Shown here piece by piece: positions 24,606 through 37,700 of a stretch of DNA of 64,000 nucleotides (within the stretch, counting starts at the first letter, position 1; every line of letters begins with the position of its first letter). The translations under genes and the position numbers were made by a program. The DNA is from Atrichornis clamosus (taxonomy: Eukaryota; Chordata; Aves; Passeriformes; Menuridae): the NCBI GenBank assembly GCA_013400975.1, contig WBMZ01011561.1, positions 81,200-145,199 of the forward strand. The letters are read 5' to 3'. A model generated the notes under the pieces. That model ran no database searches, was not told where the DNA came from, and saw only the letters and a list, made by a program, of their open reading frames with translations.

Positions 24606-25108
24606 CATCATAAAATCCTAGATTATACTGAGTTGGAAGAGACCTAAAAGAACCATTAAGTCCAGCTTCTGGCCCTGCACAGGACAAGCCCCCAAAACAC
24701 ACCATGTCCCTGAGAGCATTGTCTAAACACTTCTTGAACTCTGGAAGTCTTGGTGCTATGACCACTTGCCTGGGGAGCCTGTTCCAGGGCCCAGGCACCC
24801 TTCGGGTAAAGAGCCTTTTCCTAACATCCAAACTAAACTTCCTCTGACACAGCTTCATGCTATTCCCTCTGGTCCTTTCACTGGTCACCACAGGGAAGAG
24901 ATCAGTGCCTGCCCCTCATGAGGAAGCTGTAGAGACTGCAATAAGGTCTTCCCTTGGTTTCCTCTTCTTCAGGCTGAACAGATGAAGTGATCTCAGCCTT
25001 TCCTCATAAATCTTCCCCCCTAGACCTTTCACCATGCTCGTAGCCCCTCTTTGACTGCTCTCTAATAGCTTAATGTCAGTATTATGCTGCCCAGAACTGT
25101 ACACAGTA
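24606..25108 (-). mobile_element. CR1 LINE fragment, about 500 bp, with end of ORF2 (antisense)
   Basis: This is the second longest CR1 in the window. Antisense blocks include CCATGTCCCTGAGAGCATTG, CCTGGGGAGCCTGTTCCAGG, ATGCTATTCCCTCTGGTCCT, GGAAGCTGTAGAGACTGCAA, TTCTTCAGGCTGAACAGATG and GCCCAGAACTGTACACAGTA. On the minus strand an open frame (24598-24891) reads the conserved C-terminal end of CR1 ORF2 (motif [14 protein letters not shown], then LPEFKKCLD). The adjacent frame 24916-25104 is the next part upstream, out of frame. It differs from the short CR1 tails elsewhere and represents another CR1 subfamily. Confidence 0.95.
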
Positions 25109-28050
25109 AGATTTTCTTACTGATATCAAAGGTGGAATTGTTCTTCCATATTAGACACCTGTGATTCACATGTCTTGAGATGAAAGAGAAAGAAGAATTT
25201 GGAATTAGAGGAAAACTCCTCTAGCAGGGATGATCTCTGTTTTCTGGAGCCAAGATATTTTTACTATTACTCTGCCTTGGAGTAATACCCTAGGTAATAT
25301 CCTAGATATCCTATCCTAAGATCCTTGGAGTAACACCTCCTATGTAAGGAGAATGTAGATCTATGCCCTTGTAAAGTTTGTTTTGGACATCATTTATTTC
25401 TGCCAGCTTAGGTTTCTGACAGAGCTTGATGCATAGCTCTGTGCATGTTGCATTGTTAGAACCTGAAAGAACCTTCTCCAACATTTGACTCATGACAGGA
25501 ATCCATCACTGCTACCAAGCAGAGGGCAAATACTGATGACCAAAGAACACAGATACACTGTTTGGCAGGTTGATACCTGTACTAGAAAGTAAGGAATTGT
25601 ATCAGAAAGTCATGCAGGTGCTTGAACTCTTCATACTCAGAAAAAAATTTTGAAAGTTTGCCTCAATTAAGAGCAATACTGCTTAGATTCCTTATCAGGG
25701 TTATTTTTAGGGTTGTTTTTCTTAAGTCCCTGAAAGATTGCATCCATTTACAAGTGAATAACTACTTGTTCTTGTCCTGTGACATTCATCTTTCCTTGTT
25801 TTTCTGTATTTAATTGTCTAAATGATGTATCATTATATAGGTCCTGCTCCTACAAGCTACTCCTGTTGAGTTCCATCAGATGTATCCTCATATCTCCACA
25901 AAATTCCACAGCAAATATTCATGTGCTGTCTTCACATTCACCCACATAAATGTCGGTACATGTGCAGAGATTTGAGAGATTGACTACCATGTAGACTAAG
26001 CATCCTTTACACTATGAGGAAAATATAAGTAGGTCACAAAGTCATCTGGATTGCATCTCCATCCACCTCCAGGCCCACAGTCTCATACCCAAGTGTGTAA
26101 ACCTGACTCTTATATTAAGTTGCAACTCTGTATCCTTGTGAAGTTTTAAACATATCTATAGATGATCTGAAATTAAAAAGAAAAATGTTCTTAAAAACCC
26201 TGCAAGCCTGGGTAGCTCATTACATTCTATTATGTATTTGTTCCTCATTATGTTTTCTCTGCATAAAATAAAATATAGGAATATACGCATGCCTTTGTAC
26301 ACTCTCAAAAGTGTGGTGTTTTCCTGATAGCTTTCTACCAGAAAAGAAATTAAAGCTCAAGCATAAAGCCAGCATTTCTTATTTCTGTAGGAGATTCCTG
26401 TTCTTTTAATGGAAAAAAAAAAAAAACCAAAAAAACCAAACAACAGTGAAGAAGGTCTCAGACAATTAGGAAAATCATAGAGCTTACTGCCTATGTGCTC
26501 AGAAACAGAGAAGGAATATATTTGTGCTTTTCAAGGCATTCCAGCACTTTTGAGCCAGCATTGCATTCTCTAATTGCATGTAATAAACAGGTAGTGGAAT
26601 AGACCAGCATGGGGCTTGAGTGTTTGAGTCCTCACACAACACAGAAATGCTCATAAAGAGACTTTTTAGTAACAGAGGAGACAATTAAGTGTGGCATCAG
26701 TGATGTTGCAGTTTTAGCATATGTTCAACACCATTGCTTTGAAGGGAGGAGTTAGACCACTAGAGAGCTGCAGTGACTCTGATATGATTAAACACAAATT
26801 GTTCTGCTCTATTGTTCCAATTATCTTGTAGGTAAAAGGAAAAGAATGAAACTGAATCTGCAGCTCTTTCCACTGCAGTTACTGATATAGAGTGTTACCC
26901 CCATATGAATGGCAAGGTCTGATTTTATGACTGTTCATAAGCATGTGCATAAATGGTAAATCTAGGTGCCAGGCAGCAAAGAGTCAGACAAAGTGTTTGA
27001 CAGTTCTATTAAAGAACCTGATTGAACACCAGGGAGACTCCTCTGGTTAAACTGGTTATTTCTGTGAGCTATTAAACTAATATCAGTGGTGTCCCTTCAT
27101 GCTGTTGTCCATGAGGAAATGATTAATGCTGACCTGCTGGCTCTCAGAGTCTTCCCTTTGTAGCATATGATGTTTGAAATCATTAGGGACTGAGTTGTTA
27201 AGGCATGTTTTATGGAGCTAACACAACACCTAGAGAATGACTCTCAACTGTGCTCCTGCTGTTTGACAGCAGCAGTGCCACGAAATGCAGTAGAGAATCA
27301 GGGTCTTGAAATGTATAAGACTTGCTCTGGAATTGTTAAATATTTAGTTTTGCACTAAAATACACTTTGCTTGCGTTTCTGGTGAATTTTTGAGCTTATA
27401 GTGAGTTTGACTCTCTACGCTTACATTAAATCAGACACTTTACCTGGTTATAATGGGTAAAAGTAAGATGTAAGCAGGACTGGTTTTGTTTAAAGCAAGC
27501 TGGGGAAAAAATAATAGCATAGCAGGTAAGAGGAGGGTAGTTTAAAGACACTTTTATATGCCACTCCAAGGTGTGATGGTTATGCTTCCCCAGTTAGGAT
27601 AGCCTCTGGGCACCCACAAACTTCACTTGATTTCAAAGGCTGAGACAAGGGACTGAAGCATCAGCGTACACTGATCTCATGTTTCACCTTCTTTGCTCCT
27701 CCAGGCAGCAAACTCCACTTGTCCTCTACTAAATATCTGCCCTTGGAGAAAGAAGTAGAGGATCCGTTCTCAGAGCTTTGTAGGAAAACAACCACTTTCT
27801 AATCTGATGGTTTACTTAAGACATTTGGAAAGGTTATTATTTCATTCTAACAGCATCCATCTTGTGAAAATGTTCTTACATAGTGTGTACTGCTTGACTG
27901 GTGCGTGCTAATTGCTTGGAAGCAAAGACAGGGTAAATGAGCCTGTGGTCCTCCTGTCTTCTACTTTTTTGGAGAGAATTTGTTGAGCCAGAGAAAAAAA
28001 TGAGTGCAGTGCCATGGATGAAGAGATACTTATGTTAAAGGAGGGTCCTC
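25109..28050. other. Unique DNA, no gene recognised; CTCF-like site at 25516
   Basis: Short chance open frames only, and an A13 tract near 26411. No known repeat. The CTCF-like motif is listed separately. Confidence 0.5.
25516..25528 (+). promoter_or_regulatory. CTCF-like core motif
   Basis: CAAGCAGAGGGCA matches the vertebrate CTCF core (CCASYAGRKGGCA) at 12 of 13 positions. CTCF sites act as insulators and chromatin-loop anchors. It is a motif match without other support; such matches also occur by chance. Confidence 0.3.
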
Positions 28051-28146
28051 TTTCTTTCCTTTCTTTCTTTCTTTTTCTTTTTCTTTCTTTCCTTCCTTCT
28101 TTCCTTCTTTCCCTTTCTTTCTTTCTTTTTTCCTTCCTTCCTTCCT
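28051..28146 (+). repeat. (TTTC)n/(TTCC)n polypyrimidine microsatellite
   Basis: About 95 bases of pure pyrimidine in TTTC, TTCC and TTTTC units, ending at the single N at 28147. The overlapping F/S-rich and K/R-E-rich open frames (27908-28224) are translations of this tract. Confidence 0.95.
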
Positions 28147-28147
28147 N
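28147..28147. other. Ambiguous base (N)
   Basis: The only N of the window. It stands at the right edge of the TTCC tract, where sequencing and assembly commonly fail, so the true tract length there is uncertain. Confidence 0.95.
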
Positions 28148-28240
28148 AGGCCCACTAAAGACAGGGAAGAAGTTCTGCTGGTGTACATCGGCTGAGCATC
28201 TGACCAAGCTTCTGTGGTAGGCATGTCTCTTCAGGTTCTT

Positions 28241-28380
28241 GCTCTCTCTTTCTCCTTTTCTCTCTCCTTCGTTCCTTATTTCTTTTTCTTTCTTCCTTTC
28301 TTTCCTTCCTTCTTTCCTTCTTTCACTTTCTTTCTTTCTTTTACTTTCTTTCTTTCTTTTTCTTCCTTCCTTTTTCTCTT
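28241..28380 (+). repeat. Second polypyrimidine microsatellite (CTTT/CTTC)n
   Basis: Mostly TTTC, CTTC and TCTC units with two single A interruptions (TTCAC, TTTAC). It lies about 95 bases right of the first array, separated by a unique spacer (28148-28240). The 114-codon plus-strand frame 28214-28558 is mainly this tract and not a gene. Confidence 0.93.
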
Positions 28381-31300
28381 GATGAGGTCCAAGCTTCTAT
28401 GCAAATTTCTATTACATAAAATTTATGGGAACTTACTTACTGTGTATCCTTTGTGTATATATAAAATTTTCTTCAGAATTACCAATAGTTTAAAGTATTT
28501 TTTTCCTTGGGAAATGCATGAAATATACCCCCTCCACAAACACACAATCACAGAGTGATTACAGAAGCTTTCTTTTCTGTAGAAATCCAGGCTAAAAAAA
28601 ACATAATAGGAGAAAAAGTGTAAGTACCAATTATATGTACTGAATAGAAAAGCAAAGAACTTGATAGTAATAAGTACAACTCAACAGTTAGGAAATGCAG
28701 GTAATTGAAATTGTAATCAAGAGTCAAGTATTCCTTCAGAATTTGAATTAAATGTTGATTTTTATTCTAAAGCAAATTAAATGGACTTGATAAAATACCA
28801 TGCTCAGAGTAGTACAACTTTTGCAGACAATAAGACTGGAGATTAAAAAAATTAATGACTGTACAATATATTTGTACTATTTTTTGGTCTCACTACTACC
28901 CTTTTCATGAGAACAAATTGATATTGTTCATTTCCTTTTTGCATTACAATCTTTACTAGAATTAGGTGCATAACTTAAATCCCTTGTGTATTTTGCAAAA
29001 AGTAATGTGTACGTGTGCAAAGTGGACCTTTTCAGGGCTCTCTAAGTTGATTTGTGTGCCCTCCCTAGCCCTCCATCCTCTCTGACTTGAGAGGGAGATG
29101 TAAATGAAGATGAAGAAAAAAGATTGACACACAGAGTAACACAAAAGTTAAACCAGTGTAGCATGGAGGTATGTTATAATTTGAATGTCAAATTTTCTTA
29201 GTGAACAAAGAATGTCATGCCATTTCCTGATCCCACTACAAAATTCCATGTTTTGACAGGAGAGAATGCCTTGGCCTGGGTGTGTGCTGGGATTTAATGC
29301 AAGATACAAAGACTTGTAACTTGGTTTCATGGTTCAAATCCAACTGAGGATGAAGGAGTGAAATTTGATTCAAATCCAATGATTCTTCAGAGAAAAAAAT
29401 GAGTTTAGCATATGCAAAGCAGGTTTTAGAGAATGAGTATTCAAACTGAAATGTATTTGCATAATTTTCACTGATGCCCATCTCTACTTGTTGCTTTAGC
29501 AAACAAGCTTCATTAGCTACATACCTTCTGATCCCTACTGGAAGTGGAAATGAGATTTGAACTAAGGAAAAAGCAAGATACAGCTCAAAACAAGTCTGCA
29601 GGGTAAACATCTCTGAGATTATTGAAATATCTTGAGTATTAAAAAATTGGCTGAGATGCTCATGAAAGGTGGTTGAAATCTCAAAGTGTTTTGGATCTTC
29701 CATACTTGATCTTTATAATTTTTGCCTAAAAATGAAAAATGGAAAGTTGTGCAAATTTTCCTATGGCTTCAGATGTGTACATTGGCAGCTTGTCTTACAG
29801 GGTCTACCTGTAGTAATTTGCAATTTAATCTCACATTTCTTCAGAGACTGGGTCTGATTGCATATCCAAATCCATAAATTCACCCATAGAATGAGTGCTA
29901 TTCCCTGGTATATGGACACATTCCAGTGCTGTACTAGGTGGGACTGACCCAATTTGAGGATTGGGTCTCAGATTAAAGTGAAATATGATATTTGACTAAT
30001 TCTCATGGTTCTTAACTTGAGTTTTGTGATATTTCACTCTTATTTTTGTCAGAACCATGGGAGTTGGACTCTAGATATTGTTCAGCTCAAGATTAGTTTA
30101 CAAATGCAGCATTAGCCCTTATCATTACAGAAAAGGAATGGGGAGGAAACTAAAACCTGAATGTATACCAAAACCCCCACTCTTTAATTGTTTTCACAGA
30201 CGTATTTAATTTTTAAATCAGCTCCAAGGAACCAATGATACAACATTTTTTTGTTATTTTGCATGCTTGGGAAGTAGCAAAACTTGCAAAAGATGTAAAT
30301 ATACAGTTTACTGATAAAGTTGGTTTAGTAATCACAATGGTCTAGAATTATATGCAATACTACAGTAAGTGATAGGGTACCATGAAGACCAGTGGCTTTG
30401 TGGGGGCTAGGATGGGGGACAGAGTGAGGCCTCACAGCCGGGACCTGCTCCAGCACACTCCAGTCACCAGGAGGACATCCAGAGAGCAAGCTCTGCCCCC
30501 AGCCATGGGCATCAGGCTGTGGAGATGGATACAGGACGAGGACAGGACAGGGCTTCCACCTGCATGTAGTTTATCTTCTGCTTTCAAGTAGTGTCTCTCA
30601 CTGTTTATGCCAAAGTTCATTGTTTTTTCTCCCTTAAATGTCAACCCACATCTAGACTTTTCAACTGGATTCAACAACTTTATTTAAATGATATTTCAGT
30701 CCTTCCTATTATTGGCAGCATCTTCCAGTTTTTCCAGGTAAAAGTTTGGATGAACACCTATCTACATCTCATCTCTAGGTCATTGATAAATTAAGTGGAA
30801 CCAGTCTCAGGCTGATGACAGAAGAATATAAATAGGAGTTTTTCCTCAGTACAATTAATCTCTTCTAACATAAGTCATTGCAGTATTTTCTTTAGTCAGT
30901 TCTTCATTTGCTTACTATTCTTATATCAGTGTTCACCACCTCTTCCTTGAGTAGTCATTTCCTGTGGGAAACTATATCTAATCTTTGGGATTGTTTTATG
31001 GTGATTTTTTATCTGTTTTGTTTTGTTTTATTTGGTTTTAATCTGTATGCACTAAATCCACTGCTTCACATAATCTAAAATACCAGTGTTTAAAATAATA
31101 CAAGTTTAGGATTAGATTAGGGTAGCACTATTGATAAAACCACATGGATAATTTACTAACTTTCCTTTGTCTTTGTGTCCTCAATTATTCTTTTGTTCAA
31201 GAATGGTTTTAACATTACAAAGCATTAAAGTCAAATTTAGAGTCCTGTAACTGCAGGGATCACCTTTATTTTCCCTTTTTGTGTAGCCCATTATGTTTGC

Positions 31301-31814
31301 CATTCTTCAGGCAGAGTATTACTCCTTGAATTTACAGATTCATTAAAAATCCCTCCTAGTGATCTTGTGTTAGTTATGCATAACTATTACCACCCCATCC
31401 TCTAGTGCCTCAGATCAGTTTATGATTTAGCATCCTTCAGCTTTGTCTTTTAAGAAAATATTCTCTGAACTGTAGGTCCAGCATTGCACTTAGAGATGAC
31501 ACAAACTAAGGAGGGAGCCACATTACCAAGCAGGGCAAGATCACCTTCAGCAACAATCTTGCCATGCTGGTGAGCGTGGGTTAAATTAGGAACAAGGGAG
31601 GGAGATGATGAGCAGTCAAGCGAAGAAGTGATGGATTGGGTTGGAAAGTAAAGGGCAAACAGTGATGAGGATGAAGAAAACTTTGTGAACCAGACAAGTG
31701 GGGCTGAAGGGGACCCCTTGCAAGCACGTGAACATTAAATAGTGCAGAGGAGACCGTGATGGAGAAGGTTCAAACGTCTCTGACATCAGCATGATAGGGT
31801 ACTGAAGCACATAC
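28381..31814. other. Unique DNA, no gene recognised; GC-richer block at 30375-30570
   Basis: A 155-codon minus-strand open frame (29236-29703) has no recognisable domain and ordinary AT-rich composition; I regard it as chance. The block 30375-30570 is clearly richer in G and C than its surroundings and carries open frames on both strands (30382-30591 plus, 30432-30677 minus). It could be a degraded exon, LTR or other repeat piece, but I cannot assign it. The region 31500-31814, just left of the CR1, may be more of that element, but I cannot align it. Confidence 0.4.
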
Positions 31815-32440
31815 CTTTGTGCAGAGGAGAACCTGGAGGTCCAGGTAGACACCAAGTTGTCCTGTTGCATTTGGTAAAGAAAGTTAGTGGCCTTCTGGGC
31901 TAGCATTGTACTAGAGTATTGCTGGCACTTCAAGGGGGATGGTCCTTCCTCTCTCCTCAGCCCTGGTGAGACACATCTGGAGAAAGTCCATCAAAGGACC
32001 TGAAGAGTATTAATTGATCGACTGTAGCATGTGACATACAAGGAGAGGTTGAGAAGGTTGGGACTGTTCAGCCTGGAGAGAAAATGACTTAAGAGGATCC
32101 TATCAATGTATAGAAACACCTAATGGAGGGAGCAGCAAAGACCAGACTCTTCTCAGTGGTGTCCAGTGACAGGACAAGAAACAATGTGCACAAACTGAAA
32201 CACAGAAAACTCCTACTAAACATATGAAAAATACTATTTTTATTGTGAGAGTGGCAAAAACTGAAGAAAAGAAGTCCTATAGACGTTATGAATTTTCCAG
32301 TCCTGGAGATAATTCAAAACCCAACAGCATCCAGCCCTGAACAACCTGGTCTAGCTGACCCTGCTTTGTGCACTGGGTTGGCTTAGATGATCTTCACAGG
32401 TCTCTTTAACCTATACTGTTCTAAAACAAAATTCTGTGAT
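31815..32440 (+). mobile_element. Old CR1 LINE fragment, about 625 bp (sense)
   Basis: Ordered CR1 blocks are recognisable though diverged. They run from GTGCAGAGGAGAACCTGGAG (ORF2 end) through AGCCCTGGTGAGACACATCT, GGGACTGTTCAGCCTGGAGA, GTGTCCAGTGACAGGACAAG and TATTGTGAGAGTGGCAAAAA to GATCTTCACAGGTCTCTTTA, with a decayed 3' end near 32440. It is the longest CR1 here and among the most diverged. The minus-strand frame 31616-31933 is chance antisense. Confidence 0.88.
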
Positions 32441-32771
32441 CTTTTGTTAAATTGTTGATCTAGTTGGGAAAATTCTGACAAGACTTTTTGTGCTGGAAAA
32501 GGCACCAAAGCCCTTTTAGACTTTTAAGGCTATAGCAAAATGTCACATAAACCACAGGACTATTTTATAAGTAAGTCACCATAAAAATAGCCGTAAGTTC
32601 ACAAATGTCAGCTGTAATTGTTAATTTGCAAAAAAAGTAGTATGAAAACAAAATTTTAATTTGCTCAGAAAACCGCATAAATAACCAAAGATGTTATAAA
32701 TATACATCCACAATTGTAAATAAAACTTATTAGAATCTAAAACAACTAGTGGAATTTCTTCTACTCTTTTC

Positions 32772-32820
32772 ATTTATTTTATTGTATTGTATTTTGTTAT
32801 TTTATTTTATTATTTTATTC
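32772..32820 (+). repeat. (TTTTA)n-like simple repeat
   Basis: TTTTA, TTTTG and TATTG units in tandem on the plus strand. Confidence 0.85.
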
Positions 32821-33473
32821 CTTCCATGTTTAAACATAAGATGTCAGCAGGAAAATGACGTTTCTATAATGTAAGACAAACAGAAAAACAGCTTCTGATC
32901 ATTTCTGAAATGAATCTGAGCCTGTGTAACATGGCTGTTATATGTACTGTGTGTCACATGGTTGGTGCAAAGCCGTGAGAAGAATCTCAGTCCTGCTCCA
33001 AATGTTTCAGGCCCCTTTCAGTAAACAGCCAGGGCTCTGGCCGTTTGACTTAGCTCTGAATTAACAGCTGAGTGGTCTTCAGTTGCTGAAGCAGAAATCT
33101 CCAGACCGTAGTCAAGGAAATGCAGTTATTTGTGCTGGCTTTAAAAATATCCACTCCCTGAACTTTGATAAGGCTGTATCAAGCACTGCCTTTACCATGT
33201 AAGATCAGCTAAATCAGATAAGAATTTCCTTTTACCTCTGACTGGTGTCTGTCTTTGAGTTGAAAATCCAGGTTTTAGCAGTTGTGGTTGGATCCACAAA
33301 TAAGACATTTGTGAGGGAATCTTGCCTAGCTTTCATTTCAGAAGAATAAGTCCAAAATTACTATGAACGACAGCTGAGCTGCCCTTAAACCCGGAGTCCT
33401 GTGAAGCTCCCAGACACTTCTGTTTACTATAGTCTTCTTCATGCTGCTAATCATAAAATGCTTAAATAATAAA

Positions 33474-33572
33474 ATCATAGAATCACAGAATGGTTTGGGT
33501 TGGAAGGGACACCTCCCACTAGAGCAGATTTCTCAAGGCTCCATCCAGCCTGGCCTTGAACACTCCCAGGGG
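33474..33572 (-). mobile_element. CR1 3' end fragment (antisense)
   Basis: ATCATAGAATCACAGAATGG, then TTTGGGTTGGAAGGGACACC, then CCATCCAGCCTGGCCTTGAA and CACTCCCAGGGGTGAGG. An internal part is missing relative to other copies: the segment normally between GGGAC and CTCCCACTAGA is shortened. Similarity stops at about 33572. Confidence 0.92.
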
Positions 33573-36500
33573 TGAGGACGCCAGGACTAAAAAGAACTTG
33601 TGTTCCAGCTGAGGGACTGTGGTGTGGTGCGCATGCTCAGAGCATGCTGGACACAGAGTGTGTAGAAGACTGCAGGAGGAGCTCTGCCTTTGCCCAGTGG
33701 TCCTGTACCACCCAGACTAGTATATTTCTTTACAATTGGAAGCAAATGGACAGTGTTATAAACCTGTTGAACTGATTTTAGATATGCTTCCTATGAACTG
33801 AGCGCTTCATAAGAAAGGGTAAAGCTGTGAGCTCTGATATCCTTGTCAAATCCTACTGGAAGTAATTAAACATTGCCTGTATTTCCTGCCAAATCTATCA
33901 ATAATGGCAATTGAATAAATGAAATGGGGATTGTGCAAAACTTTAGGGATTCTTTACAGGTAAAATCTCTTTATATAAGATCATATTAATATAAGAAGCC
34001 TGTGTTACGCTCCTTGATGTGGTTGTGTAATTTTTGTTAGTGAGGAAAATAATGTACTTACATTGAGTAGAGAAAAGATCCTTGTTCCTTCCATCATAGT
34101 ATAAATAACCTGACATATTCTCTCTTTCTGGAGAGCTCTGGCTTGCAGCATTTTCAGTAGATAAAAACAGAGTCATACCAAGGGAATATCAAAGAAAGTG
34201 CATCTTATCACTCTGAAACACAAGGATCTTGTCTATAGATGAAGAAATAATGAATTCCTACAAGTATCTCATTAATACCACTCTCTGAAAATCCTTTTTC
34301 TTAAAAGAATCATGTCCATAGTTCTAAAGCATTACAGATTTAAAGAGCCGGGGTTAGAGCCAAAAGGAAAGATGCAGCGCCTTTAGGCTCTGTAAAGGTG
34401 AAAGAGAAATCATTAAAATGAAAACAGAATCTAAAAAACTTTCTACATAAATGTTTAACACTTTTGAAAGAAACATCTTTGTAAGTAGGAAGACAGTTTC
34501 CCAGATGCAAAAATATTACTAAGATTTTAAAATAACCTCTTCAGGTTCCTGACTCCCAGTCTTGTGTTAATCCCACCACCTGTGTTTAGGGAATATGCCA
34601 TCCAGGCATCCATACCTGCTCGAAGAGCCCAAACAACACAGCTATACCATATGTGTGGATCTACAAAAATCTTCTGGACTTCAAAGGAATTACAATCTCT
34701 TTAGGGATATGTGTAAAGTGAAAGATCCCGGTGATCCAGCAATTGTTGTCAGCAATGGGAAAGCCAATCAAAACGACTTAACTGTGGTACATAACTCTGC
34801 CTATAGACCTGAATGTAACAAGGAGTATGTATGTTCAGAACGTGGCTGGCAGTAACATCTACAAGAGTGATTTTTTAAATGCCATTTTATCTTCTTTTTT
34901 CTGATGGCTATGGGAAATTCCTTAAACTTTTCCTCATAAGCAGTCTTCACTTATACATCACTGAATAAATATACTTTTAGAACAATCTCATAATACAAAG
35001 TGAGACTAGATTAATATTTCCTGGATCAGAAGAGGAAATGGTGGGGTTTGAGCCCTGAGATATGATATGTCTGCAAGAGTGGGAATTCTGGATTCCACCT
35101 GCTTTTGCCTGGCATATTGATCTCATTTTGACAAGCTAGAACAGTCTCAGCAGAGGAGTATGATAGTGAAAAACACCACACAGGTGGTAGTTGGGAGAGT
35201 GGTCTTTCGTATGGGGCTCATAGCAAAGGGCATAATGACCATCTGCTCTTTTCCAATGAAAGGTGCCTCTATCCTACTGCAAATCAAACATCCTCCAAAG
35301 TAAACATATTTTATTCTGGGAAATAGAAAAAATAACACTTTCAGCATTTCTTATTCTCTCTTTCCTTCAATGTTTGTTTAAATGAAGGCGTTTAAGGATT
35401 TCAAGTCAAATTTATGGCTAGGTAAGCTTGACTCAAACCTGCAAAACCATTATAAAGCAAAATCCTTCTCTCTTGAAAAAAGAGCAGAAAACCCTTACTG
35501 ACTCTCAACACTGTTAAAGGAACTGCATTCACTGTTAGTGGATGCTGCTGGACTGAGACAGGTTGTGGGGATCTCCCCAGTGTTATTCAGTGCTATAGAC
35601 TCAGAGGCTACGTTCTCCCCAAGTTTGTTCACAAGGCAGTGCCACCATTCTGCAGTGTTTCAGTCCAAAAAAAGAGTCACCTCTTCTCTCTAGAAGCAGT
35701 TATATCATTCCCATCAGTTGTGTTTCATGTTTGATTTGCAATGACTGAAGTGCTAATACCGGGTATAAAGCAGCAAGTATGAAAATATCTCCAAGGGTCA
35801 GCCTTTTATCTCACAAGGATTGACAGGAACTTTGTGTATTCTACAGGTGACATAAGTAAAACTGTATTCTGGGGTAACTGCAAAATATTATACTCCAAGG
35901 AGAGTAGGAGCCAGCTGAAATCCCAGTTGAGTATTTTGATATCTTGTTCTGCCTCCTTTATCTTAAATCCTGTTTAACTAGCAGCATCTGCCACTGACAT
36001 TTCCACTAGGATGGTACAGATGGAGCAGTGACTCAGATCACTGGATCTGCAGAGTTACAAATAGCTAAACCTGCTGTTGCTGAAGATTATCAACAGGGCT
36101 GTAGGAGAGGCTCATATGTGTGATTGAGGCTTGCAATATGTGGAATTTAGATTTTCCACTTGTATTGTTTTCATGAAAGGAATTGCATCTATCTGCCTAC
36201 ACATATAACTCCAAACATGAATAAATTCTTAGTCATCAGATGCTTTTATTATCATAACTTTCTCTGCTTGTATTTGTTAAGAACTAGTTAAATCCAAAGC
36301 CAAATATTACAGGAAACAGGAAAAATTATTGTGCTTAATGTCAGCATTTTAATTTGGGACAAAATTTTTTTCATTTCTGGGTGTCCTTGCAGCCTGAAAG
36401 TAGGTGGGGTGGAGAGAAGCAAAGCTAGGTAAATCTGTTAGCTGAGCTTTCTTGTCATTTGGGTCACATCATTGCTTATCATCCTTCATTTTCCCTGGGG

Positions 36501-37700
36501 AAACAGAGAATAAACAAGAAGATAGCTGCACTGAGTTTTTGTGATAAGGGTTTCAGCTGGAAAATATAATCTGTTTTGTAATTCCTTGGTCAAAAGGTAG
36601 TTTGAGATTGTTCATTCGTTTACAATGAGAGGTATGTTTTTTTCTTGTTTCCTTTAATATTTTATGTGCATAGATTTCTTGGGAAAGGTACTAAATTAGT
36701 GTATTTGACCTAACACAGTTTCAGCTCATTAGAAGACCTGACAGATCCAATTCTTTATAGACTTGAATGGTCTATATAGCAGAAAATAAGGTTCCTTCAA
36801 ATGGACTTTGTCGTTGTCTGGTACAGAACACAATTTACTAAATTTTATTTACATGTTCACCAATAATGCCTTACTTTGTTCAGACATCAAGTAAATAATC
36901 ATTTCACAATCTTAATTCAAAAAATAATCCTTTCTACACAGAGCTTGTACACACAGACACACTCTAGAATATAGCTCAGAAAAAAAAAACCATTGCTAAG
37001 AATGCTTCAAATCCATGCCTTTCCTTGAATTTTGACAGGGGTAATGAATGTCCAATCAATTGTTAGTTATGCTGGATTTTGTTTCCAAACAGGAGAGGTA
37101 AATCTAATTTTTTTATACTTATATAGCACACACTACGTTGAACTAAATTAAATAGCCACTCTAGGGGCAAGATGAAGTTAATTAGTTGACAAGAGTTAGA
37201 GGCTTCTGTTACGGTGACAGAAGTTACTGAATGGGACACATCTTTCATGTTTGGAAGGACTGAAGGTGGTCAGTTTTTCGCAGGCTGTGACTCCCAGCTA
37301 CAGGTCCTCATGGGCAGCAGCCTTTATTCCTCTACACATGGAATTAGGTTTAAGGATGAAGTAATGTCCTGGGAAACAGTGGTGGGCATGTGAGATTTCT
37401 GGAAGCATAGGAAAATTTGCAAGCACTTTATGACTGGGTTTGTTCCAGCTCCAGTCAGTATATAATTTAAACTACCCTTTGTATATTCCTAGGTACAATT
37501 TTGCTTCTGCTCCCAAGAGAAGAAAACCATCAGTCTTGGAATCCTGAGTTGACTTTAAATTTAACTACAAGAAAGAAAAAAAAAATTAAAGGAGATTGCA
37601 ATGTGTAATCTGTGACCAAGATTTGGGATCCAGCCCTTGGAAAACCATGCAAATATTCCAGCAAGGTTGTTCTGCAAACGTGACAATAAATCCTGCTAAA
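33573..37700. other. Unique DNA, no gene recognised
   Basis: An 86-codon plus-strand frame at 34595-34855 has a fairly soluble, mixed composition and no matching domain I know. It lacks a splice or promoter context, so I treat it as chance. No known repeat is seen. The GC-richer segment just right of the CR1 (33573-33720) is not recognisable as CR1. Confidence 0.45.

Noticed and set aside
24598..25104. Two adjacent minus-strand frames as a possible small gene pair
   Set aside because: Both are CR1 ORF2 C-terminal sequence broken by a frameshift.
27908..28558. Several open frames of 64-114 codons, F/S-rich on plus and K/R/E/G-rich on minus
   Set aside because: They are translations of the two polypyrimidine microsatellites; the same tract is open in several frames at once.
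34595..34855. 86-codon frame with soluble-looking product
   Set aside because: No promoter, splice or homology support; such length is expected by chance several times in this window.
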